Below are positions 51,851-62,600 of a stretch of DNA of 64,000 nt, piece by piece (position 1 is the stretch's first letter; each line of letters opens with the position of its first letter). Location: the NCBI RefSeq assembly GCF_051014685.1, contig NW_027478487.1, positions 930,001 through 994,000 on the forward strand, given 5' to 3'. The translations under genes were made by a program, and so were the position numbers. The stretch is from Ptiloglossa arizonensis. Taxonomy: Eukaryota; Arthropoda; Insecta; Hymenoptera; Colletidae. The notes under the pieces are model-generated. The model worked only from the letters and a program-made list of their open reading frames with translations. It had not been told where the DNA came from and searched no databases.

Positions 51851-51858
51851 CGAAGACC
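51851..51858 (+). other. 6-bp deletion removing cggatt from an F5 monomer
   Basis: The sequence reads ctcgcgaagacctaac, where every neighbouring monomer has the additional cggatt between gcgaa and gacc. The NruI core TCGCGA at monomer 11-16 is intact. I saw no other copy of this deletion, so it is private to this monomer and probably recent. Confidence 0.85.
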
Positions 51859-53603
51859 TAACCCAAAAATTCCTGTTGCGTCTGAAAGTAGAAACTCGCC
51901 TGATTACAACGGTATGTGTATTTTTTCCCTAGGCCATTCTGGTTAAGCGTTTGGAGCAGCAGAATTGCAAAAAAATTTTTTGCCTTCTCAACCATTTCTT
52001 GTCTTCAAACTCCCATATCTCGCGAACGGATTGACCTAACCCAAAAATTCCTGTTGCGTCTGAAAGTAGAAACTCGCCCGGTTACAACGGTATGTGTATT
52101 TTTTCCCTAGGCCATTCTGGTTAAGCGTTTGGAGCAGCAGAAGTGCGAAAAATTTGTTGCCTTCTCAACCATTTCTTGTCTTCAAACTCCCATATCTCGC
52201 GAACGGATTGACCTAACCCAAAAATTGCTGTTGCGTCTGAAAGTAGAAACTCGCCCGATTACAACGGTATGTGTATTTTTTCCCTAGGCCATTCTGGTTA
52301 AGCGTTCGGAGCAGCAGAATTGCGAAAAATCTTTTGCCTTCTCAACCATTTCTTGTCTTCAAACTCCCATATCTCGCGAACGGATTGACCTAACCCAAAA
52401 ATTACTGTTGCGCCTGAAAGTAGAAACTCGCCAGGTTACAACGGTATGTGTATTTTTTTCCTAGGCCATTCTGGATAAGCATTTGGAGCAGCAGAATTGC
52501 GAAAAATTTTTTGCTTTCTCAACCATTTCTTGGCTTCAAACTCCCATATCTCGCGAACGGATTGACCTAACCCAAAAATTCCTGTTGCGTCTGAAAGTAG
52601 AAACTCGCCCGATTACAACGCTATGTGTATTTTTTCCCTAGGCCATTCTGGTTAAGCGTTTGGAGCAGCAGAAGTGCGAAAAATTTGTTGTCTTCTCAAC
52701 CATTTCTTGTCTTCAAACTCCCATATCTCGCGAACGGATTGACCTAACCCAAAAATTCCTATTGCATCTGAAAGTAGAAACTCGCCCGATTACAACGGTA
52801 TGTGTATTTTTTCCATAGGCCATTCTGGTTAAGCGTTTGGAGCAGCAGAATTGTGAAAAATCTTTTGCCTTCTCTACCATTTCTTGGCTTCAAACTCCCA
52901 TATCTCGCGAACGGATTGACCTAACCCGAAAATTCCTATTGCATCTGAAAGTAGAAACTCGCCCGATTACAACGGTATGTGTATTTTTTTCCTAGGCCAT
53001 TCTGGTTAAGCGTTTGGAGCAGCAGAAGTGCGAAAAATTTGTTGCCTTCTCAAACATTTCTTGGATTCAAACTCCCATATCTCGCGAACGGATTGACCTA
53101 ACCCAAAAATTCCTGTTGCGTCTGAAAGTAGAAACTCGCCTGATTACAACGGTATGTGTATTTTTTCCCTAGGCCATTCTGGTTAAGCGTTTGGAGCAGC
53201 AGAATTGCAAAAAAATTTTTTGCCTTCTCAACCATTTCTTGTCTTCAAACTCCCATATCTCGCGAACGGATTGACTTAACCCAAAAATTCCTATTGCATC
53301 TGAAAGTAGAAACTCGCCCGATTACAACGGTATGTGTATTTTTTCCCTAGGCCATTCTGGTTAAGCGTTTGGAGCAGCAGAATTGCGAAAAATTTTTTGC
53401 TTCCTCAACCATTTCTTGGCTTCAAACTCCCATATCTCGCGAACGGATTGACCTAACCCAAAAATTCCTGTTGCGTCTGAAAGTAGAAACTCGCCCGGTT
53501 ACAACGGTATGTGTATTTTTTCCCTAGGCCATTCTGGTTAAGCGTTTGGAGCAGCAGAAGTGCGAAAAATTTGTTGCCTTCTCAACCATTTCTTGTCTTC
53601 AAA

Positions 53604-56600
53604 CTCCCATATCTCGCGAACGGATTGACCTAACCCAAAAATTGCTGTTGCGTCTGAAAGTAGAAACTCGCCCGATTACAACGGTATGTGTATTTTTTCC
53701 CTAGGCCATTCTGGTTAAGCGTTTGGAGCAGCAGAATTGCGAAAAATTTTTTGCCTTCTCAACCATTTCTTGGCTTCAAACTCCCATATCTCGCGAACGG
53801 ATTGACCTAACCCAAAAATTCCTGTTGCGTCTGAAAGTAGAAACTCGCCCGGTTACAACGGTATGTGTATGTTTTCCCTAGGCCATTCTGGTTAAGCGTT
53901 TGGAGCAGCAGAAGTGCGAAAAATTTGTTGTCTTCTCAACCATTTCTTAGCTTCAAACTCCCATATCTCGCGAACGGATTGACGTAACCCAAAAATTCCT
54001 GTTGCATCTGAAAGTAGAAACTCGCCCGATTACAACGGTATGTTTTTTTCCCTAGGCCATTCTGGTTAAGCGTTTGGAACAGCAGAATTGCGAAAAATTT
54101 TTTGCCTTCTCAACCATTTCTTGTCTTCAAACTCCCGTATCTCGCGAACGGATTGACCTAACCCAAAAATTCCTTTTGCATCTGAAAGTAGAAACTCGCC
54201 CGATTACAACGGTATGTGTATTTTTTCCCTAGGCCATTCTGGTTAAGCGTTCGGAGCAGCAGAATTGCGAAAAATTTTTTGCCTTCTCAACCATTTCTTG
54301 TCTTCAAACTCCCATATCTCGCGAACGGATTGACCTAACCCAAAAATTCCTATTGCATCTGAAAGTAGAAACTCGCCCGATTACAACGGTATGTGTATTT
54401 TTTCCCTAGGCCATTATGGTTAAGCGTTTGGAGCAGCAGAATTGCGAAAAATTTTTTGCCTTCTCAACCATTTCTTGGCTTCAAACTCCCATATCTCGCG
54501 AACGGATTGACCTAACCCAAAAATTCCTGTTGCGTCTGAAAGTAGAAACTCGCCCGGTTACAACGGTATGTGTATTTTTTCCCTAGGCCATTCTGGTTAA
54601 GCGTTTGGAGCAGCAGAAGTGCGAAAAATTTGTTGCCTTCTCAACCATTTCTTGTCTTCAAACTCCCATATCTCGCGAACGGATTGACCTAACCCAAAAA
54701 TTGCTGTTGCGTCTGAAAGTAGAAACTCGCCCGATTACAACGGTGTGTGTATTTTTTCCCTAGGCCATTCTGGTTAAGCGTTTGGAGCAGCAGAATTGCG
54801 AAAAATTTTTTGCCTTCTCAACCATTTCTTGGCTTCAAACTCCCATATCTCGCGAACGGATTGACCTAACCCAAAAATTCCTGTTGCGTCTGAAAGTAGA
54901 AACTCGCCCGGTTACAACGGTATGTGTATGTTTTCCCTAGGCCATTCTGGTTAAGCGTTTGGAGCAGCAGAAGTGCGAAAAATTAGTTGTCTTCTCAACC
55001 ATTTCTTAGCTTCAAACTCCCATATCTCGCGAACGGATTGACGGAACCCAAAAATTCCTGTTGCATCTGAAAGTAGAAACTCGCCCGATTACAACGGTAT
55101 GTTTTTTTCCCTAGGCCATTCTGGTTAAGCGTTTGGAACAGCAGAATTGCGAAAAATTTTTTGCCTTCTCAACCATTTCTTGTCTTCAAACTCCCATATC
55201 TCGCGAACGGATTGACCTAACCCAAAAATTCCTTTTGCATCTGAAAGTAGAAACTCGCCCGATTACAACGGTATGTGTATTTTTTCCCTAGGCCATTCTG
55301 GTTAAGCGTTCGGAGCAGCAGAATTGCGAAAAATTTTTTGCCTTCTCAACCATTTCTTGTCTTCAAACTCCCATATCTCGCGAACGGATTGACTTAACCC
55401 AAAAATTCCTATTGCATCTGAAAGTAGAAACTCGCCCGATTACAACGCTATGTGTATTTTTTCCCTAGGCCATTCTGGTTAAGCGTTTGGAGCAGCAGAA
55501 GTGCGAAAAATTTGTTGTCTTCTCAACCATTTCTTAGCTTCAAACTCCCATATCTCGCGAACGGATTGACGTAACCCAAAAATTCCTGTTGCATCTGAAA
55601 GTAGAAACTGGCCCGATTACAACGGTATGTGTATTTTTTCCCTAGGCCATTCTGGTTAAGCGTTTGGAACAGCAGAATTGCGAAAAATTTTTTGCCTTCT
55701 CAACCATTTCTTGTCTTCAAACTCCCATATCTCGCGAACGTATTGACTTAACCCAAAAATTCCTATTGCATCTGAAAGTAGAAACTCGCCCGATTACAAC
55801 GGTATGTGTATTTTTTCCCTAGGCCATTCTGGTTAAGCGTTTGGAGCAGCAGAATTGCGAAAAATTTTTTGCCTTCTCAACCATTTCTTGGCTTCAAACT
55901 CCCATATCTCGCGAACGGATTGACCTAACCCAAAAATTCCTGTTGCGTCTGAAAGTAGAAACTCGCCCGGTTACAACGGTATGTGTATTTTTTCCCTAGG
56001 CCATTCTGGTTAAGCGTTTGGAGCAGCAGAAGTGCGAAAAATTTGTTGCCTTCTCAACCATTTCTTGTCTTCAAACTCCCATATCTCGCGAACGGATTGA
56101 CCTAACCCAAAAATTGCTGTTGCGTCTGAAAGTAGAAACTCGCCCGATTACAACGGTATGTGTATTTTTTCCCTAGGCCATTCTGGTTAAGCGTTTGGAG
56201 CAGCAGAATTGCGAAAAATTTTTTGCCTTCTCAACCATTTCTTGGCTTCAAACTCCCATATCTCGCGAACGGATTGACCTAACCCAAAAATTCCTGTTGC
56301 GTCTGAAAGTAGAAACTCGCCCGGTTACAACGGTATGTGTATGTTTTCCCTAGGCCATTCTGGTTAAGCGTTTGGAGCAGCAGAAGTGCGAAAAATTAGT
56401 TGTCTTCTCAACCATTTCTTAGCTTCAAACTCCCATATCTCGCGAACGGATTGACGTAACCCAAAAATTCCTGTTGCATCTGAAAGTAGAAACTCGCCCG
56501 ATTACAACGGTATGTTTTTTTCCCTAGGCCATTCTGGTTAAGCGTTTGGAACAGCAGAATTGCGAAAAATTTTTTGCCTTCTCAACCATTTCTTGTCTTC

Positions 56601-59600
56601 AAACTCCCATATCTCGCGAACGGATTGACCTAACCCAAAAATTCCTTTTGCATCTGAAAGTAGAAACTCGCCCGATTACAACGGTATGTGTATTTTTTCC
56701 CTAGGCCATTCTGGTTAAGCGTTCGGAGCAGCAGAATTGCGAAAAATTTTTTGCCTTCTCAACCATTTCTTGTATTCAAACTCCCATATCTCGCGAACGG
56801 ATTGACCTAACCCAAAGATTCATATTGCATCTGAAAGTAGAAACTCGCCCGATTACAACGGTATGTGTATTTTTTCCCTAGGCCATTCTGGTTAAGCGTT
56901 CGGAGCATCAGAATTGCGAAAAATTTTTTGCCTTCTCAACCATTTCTTGTCTTCAAACTCCCATATCTCGCGAACGGATTGACCTAACCCAAAAATTCCT
57001 ATTGCATCTGAAAGTAGAAACTCGCCCGATTACAACGGTATGTGTATTTTTTCCCTAGGAAATTCCGGTTAAGCGTTTGGAGCAGCAGAATTGCGAAAAA
57101 TTTTTTGCCTTCTCAACCATTTCTTGGCTTCAAACTACCATATCTCGCGAACGGATTGACCTAACCCAAAAATTCCTGTTGCGTCTGAAAGTAGAAACTC
57201 GCCCGGATACAACGGTTGTGTATTTTTTCCCTAGGCCATTCTGGTTAAGCGTTTGGAGAAGCAGAAGTGCGAAAAATTTGTTGCCTTCTCAACCATTTCT
57301 TGTCTTCAAACTCCCATATCTCGCGAACGGATTGACCTAACCCAAAAATTGCTGTTGCGTCTGAAAGTAGAAACTCGCCCGATTACAACGGTATGTGTAT
57401 TTTTTCCCTAGGCCATTCTGGTTAAGCGTTTGGAGCAGCAGAATTGTGAAAAATTTTTTGCCTTCTCAACCATTTCTTGGCTTCAAACTCCCATATCTCG
57501 CGAACGGATTGACCTAACCCAAAAATTCCTGTTGCGTCTGAAAGTAGAAACTCGCCCGGTTACAACGGTATGTGTATGTTTTGCCTAGGCCATTCTGGTT
57601 AAGCGTTTGGAGCAGCAGAAGTGCGAAAAATTTGTTGTCTTCTCAACCATTTCTTAGCTTCAAACTCCCATATCTCGCGAACGGATTGACGTAACGCAAA
57701 AATTCCTGCTGCATCTGAAAGTAGAAACTCGCCCGATTACAACGGTATGTTTTTTTCCCTAGGCCATTCTGGTTAAGCGTTTGGAACAGCAGAATTGCGA
57801 AAAATTTTTTGCCTTCTCAACCATTTCTTGTCTTCAAACTCCCATATCTCGCGAACGGATTGACCTAACCCAAAAATTCTTATTGCATCTGAAAGTAGAA
57901 ACTCGCCCGATTACAACGGTATGAGTATTTTTTCCCTAGGCCATTCTGGTTAAGCGTTCGGAGCAGCAGAATTGCGAAAAATTTTTTGCCTTCTCAACCA
58001 TTTCTTGGCTTCAAACTCCCATATCTCGCGAACGGATTGACCTAACCCAAAAATTCCTGTTGCGTCTGAAAGTAGAAACTCGCCCGGTTACAACGGTATG
58101 TGTATTTTTTCCCTAGGCCATTCTGGTTAAGCGTTTGGAGCAGCAGAAGTGCGAAAAATTTGTTGCCTTCTCAACCATTTCTTGTCTTCAAACTCCCATA
58201 TCTCGCGAACGGATTGACCTAACCCAAAAATTGCTGTTGCGTCTGAAAGTAGAAACTCGCCCGATTACAACGGTATGTGTATTTTTTCCCTAGGCCATTC
58301 TGGTTAAGCGTTTGGAGCAGCAGAATTGCGAAAAATTTTTTGCCTTCTCAACCATTTCTTGGCTTCAAACTCCCATATCTCGCGAACGGATTGACCTAAC
58401 CCAAAAATTCCTGTTGCGTCTGAAAGTAGAAACTCGCCCGGTTACAACGGTATGTGTATGTTTTCCCTAGGCCATTCTGGTTAAGCGTTTGGAGCAGCAG
58501 AAGTGCGAAAAATTAGTTGTCTTCTCAACCATTTCTTAGCTTCAAACTCCCATATCTCGCGAACGGATTGACGTAACCCAAAAATTCCTGTTGCATCTGA
58601 AAGTAGAAACTCGCCCGATTACAACGGTATGTTTTTTTCCCTAGGCCATTCTGGTTAAGCGTTTGGAACAGCAGAATTGCGAAAAATTTTTTGCCTTCTC
58701 AACCATTTCTTGTCTTCAAACTCCCATATCTCGCGAACGGATTGACCTAACCCAAAAATTCCTTTTGCATCTGAAAGTAGAAACTCGCCCGATTACAACG
58801 GTATGTGTATTTTTTCCCTAGGCCATTCTGGTTAAGCGTTCGGAGCAGCAGAATTGCGAAAAATTTTTTGCCTTCTCAACCATTTCTTGTATTCAAACTC
58901 CCATATCTCGCGAACGGATTGACCTAACCCAAAGATTCCTATTGCATCTGAAAGTAGAAACTCGCCCGATTACAACGGTATGTGTATTTTTTCCCTAGGC
59001 CATTCTGGTTAAGCGTTCGGAGCATCAGAATTGCGAAAAATTTTTTGCCTTCTCAACCATTTCTTGTCTTCAAACTCCCATATCTCGCGAACGGATTGAC
59101 CTAACCCAAAAATTCCTATTGCATCTGAAAGTAGAAACTCGCCCGATTACAACGGTATGTGTATTTTTTCCCTAGGAAATTCCGGTTAAGCGTTTGGAGC
59201 AGCAGAATTGCGAAAAATTTTTTGCCTTCTCAACCATTTCTTGGCTTCAAACTACCATATCTCGCGAACGGATTGACCTAACCCAAAAATTCCTGTTGCG
59301 TCTGAAAGTAGAAACTCGCCCGGATACAACGGTTGTGTATTTTTTCCCTAGGCCATTCTGGTTAAGCGTTTGGAGAAGCAGAAGTGCGAAAAATTTGTTG
59401 CCTTCTCAACCATTTCTTGTCTTCAAACTCCCATATCTCGCGAACGGATTGACCTAACCCAAAAATTGCTGTAGCGTCTGAAAGTAGAAACTCGCCCGAT
59501 TACAACGGTATGTGTATTTTTTCCCTAGGCCATTCTGGTTAAGCGTTTGGAGCAGCAGAATTGTGAAAAATTTTTTGCCTTCTCAACCATTTCTTGGCTT

Positions 59601-62600
59601 CAAACTCCCATATCTCGCGAACGGATTGACCTAACCCAAAAATTCCTGTTGCGTCTGAAAGTAGAAACTCGCCCGGTTACAACGGTATGTGTATGTTTTG
59701 CCTAGGCCATTCTGGTTAAGCGTTTGGAGCAGCAGAAGTGCGAAAAATTTGTTGTCTTCTCAACCATTTCTTAGCTTCAAACTCCCATATCTCGCGAACG
59801 GATTGACGTAACGCAAAAATTCCTGCTGCATCTGAAAGTAGAAACTCGCCCGATTACAACGGTATGTTTTTTTCCCTAGGCCATTCTGGTTAAGCGTTTG
59901 GAGCAGCAGAATTGCGAAAAATTTTTTGCCTTCTCAACCATTTCTTGTCTTCAAACTCCCATATCTCGCGAACGGATTGACCTAACCCAAAAATTCTTAT
60001 TGCATCTGAAAGTAGAAACTCGCCCGATTACAACGGTATGAGTATTTTTTCCCTAGGCCATTCTGGTTAAGCGTTCGGAGCAGCAGAATTGCGAAAAATT
60101 TTTTGCCTTCTCAACCATTTCTTGTCTTCAAACTCCCATATCTCGCGAACGGATTGACCTAACCCAAAAATTACTGTTGCGCCTGAAAGTAGAAACTCGC
60201 CAGGTTACAACGGTATGTGTATTTTTTCCCTAGGCCATTCTGGATAAGCGTTTGGAGCAGCAGAAGTGCGAAAAATTTGTTGCCTTCTCTACCATTTCTA
60301 GGCTTCAAACTCCCATATCTCGCGAACGGATTGACCTAACCCAAAAATTCCTATTGCATCTGAAAGTAGAAACTCGCCCGATTACAACGGTATGTGTATT
60401 TTTTTCCTAGGCCATTCTGGATAAGCATTTGGAGCAGCAGAATTGCGAAAAATTTTTACTTTCTCAACCATTTCTTGGCTTCAAACTCCCATATCTCGCG
60501 AACGGATTGACCTAACCCAAAAATTCCTGTTGCGTCTGAAAGTAGAAACTCGCCCGGTTACAACGGTATGTTTATGTTTTCCCTAGGCCATTCTGGTTAA
60601 GCGTTTGGAGCAGCAGAAGTGCGAAAAATTTGTTGTCTTCTCAACCATTTCTTAGCTTCAAACTCCCATATCTCGCGAACGGATTGACGTAACCCAAAAA
60701 TTCCTGTTGCATCTGAAAGTAGAAACTCGCCCGATTACAACGGTATGTTTTTTTCCCTAGGCCATTCTGGTTAAGCGTTTGGAGCAGCAGAAGTGCGAAA
60801 AATTTGTTGTCTTCTCAACCATTTCTTAGCTTCAAACTCCCATATCTCGCGAACGGATTGACGTAACGCAAAAATTCCTGCTGCATCTGAAAGTAGAAAC
60901 TCGCCCGATTACAACGGTATGTTTTTTTCCCTAGGCCATTCTGGTTAAGCGTTTGGAACAGCAGAATTGCGAAAAATTTTTTGCCTTCTCATCCATTTCT
61001 TGTCTTCAAACTCCCATATCTCGCGAACGGATTGACCTAACCCAAAAATTCTTATTGCATCTGAAAGTAGAAACTCGCCCGATTACAACGGTATGAGTAT
61101 TTTTTCCCTAGGCCATTCTGGTTAAGCGTTCGGAGCAGCAGAATTGCGAAAAATTTTTTGCCTTCTCAACCATTTCTTGGCTTCAAACTCCCATATCTCG
61201 CGAACGGATTGACCTAACCCAAAAATTCCTGTTGCGTCTGAAAGTAGAAACTCGCCCGGTTACAACGGTATGTGTATTTTTTCCCTAGGCCATTCTGGTT
61301 AAGCGTTTGGAACAGCAGAATTGCGAAAAATTTTTTGCCTTCTCAACCATTTCTTGTCTTCAAACTCCCATATCTCGCGAACGGATTGACCTAACCCAAA
61401 AATTCCTTTTGCATCTGAAAGTAGAAACTCGCCCGATTATAACGGTATGTGTATTTTTTCCCTAGGCCATTCTGGTTAAGCGTTCGGAGCAGCAGAATTG
61501 CGAAAAATTTTTTGCCTTCTCAACCATTTCTTGTCTTCAAACTCCCATATCTCGCGAACGGATTGACTTAACACAAAAATTCCTATTGCATCTGAAAGTA
61601 GAAACTCGCCCGATTACAACGGTATGTGTATTTTTTCCCTAGGCCATTCTGGTTAAGCGTTTGGAGCAGCAGAATTGCGAAAAATTTTTTGCCTTCTCAA
61701 CCATTTCTTGGCTTCAAACTCCCATATCTCGCGAACGGATTGACCTAACCCAAAAATTCCTGTTGCGTCTGAAAGTAGAAACTCGCCCGGTTACAACGGT
61801 ATGTGTATTTTTTCCCTAGGCCATTCTGGTTAAGCGTTTGGAGCAGCAGAAGTGCGAAAAATTTGTTGCCTTCTCAACCATTTCTTGTCTTCAAACTCCC
61901 ATATCTCGCGAACGGATTGACCTAACCCAAAAATTCCTTTTGCATCTGAAAGTAGAAACTCGCCCGATTACAACGGTATGTGTATTTTTTCCCTAGGCCA
62001 TTCTGGTTAAGCGTTCGGAGCAGCAGAATTGCGAAAAATTTTTTGCCTTCTCAACCATTTCTTGTATTCAAACTCCCATATCTCGCGAACGGATTGACCT
62101 AACCCAAAGATTCCTATTGCATCTGAAAGTAGAAACTCGCCCGATTACAACGGTATGTGTATTTTTTCCCTAGGCCATTCTGGTTAAGCGTTCGGAGCAT
62201 CAGAATTGCGAAAAATTTTTTGCCTTCTCAACCATTTCTTGTCTTCAAACTCCCATATCTCGCGAACGGATTGACCTAACCCAAAAATTCCTCTTGCATC
62301 TGAAAGTAGAAACTCGCCCGATTACAACGGTATGTGTATTTTTTCCCTAGGAAATTCCGGTTAAGCGTTTGGAGCAGCAGAATTGCGAAAAATTTTTTGC
62401 CTTCTCAACCATTTCTTGGCTTCAAACTCCCATATCTCGCGAACGGATTGACCTAACCCAAAAATTCCTGTTGCGTCTGAAAGTAGAAACTCGCCCGGTT
62501 ACAACGGTATGTGTATTTTTTCCCTAGGCCATTCTGGTTAAGCGTTTGGAGAAGCAGAAGTGCGAAAAATTTGTTGCCTTCTCAACCATTTCTTGTCTTC

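Larger units (their letters stand above)
44933..53603 (+). repeat. Block F-b: 7-monomer HOR (1,239 bp), seven units of 6-8 monomers
   Basis: Units start at 44,933; 46,172; 47,589; 48,829; 49,888; 51,129 and 52,364. The canonical order is F1-F2-F3-F4-F5-F6-F7. Unit 1 is 7 monomers (1,239 bp). Unit 2 is 8 monomers (1,417 bp), with F5b/F5c inserted and F4 fused to F5b. Units 3 and 5 are 7 monomers with a gtatgagtatt monomer in place of F6. Unit 4 is 6 monomers (1,059 bp). Unit 6 has a 6-bp deletion in F5. Unit 7 starts with an F7/F1 fusion. This is the longest run of one HOR in the window. Confidence 0.86.

Noticed and set aside
57077..57340. 87-codon open frame, repeated at 59,194, with a similar one at 63,428
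   Set aside because: It results from a 1-bp deletion (acggttgtg) that shifts past the usual TAG. The two identical copies are explained by the 2,117-bp tandem duplication, not by selection. The frame at 63,428 depends on a different 1-bp deletion (acggtagtg).
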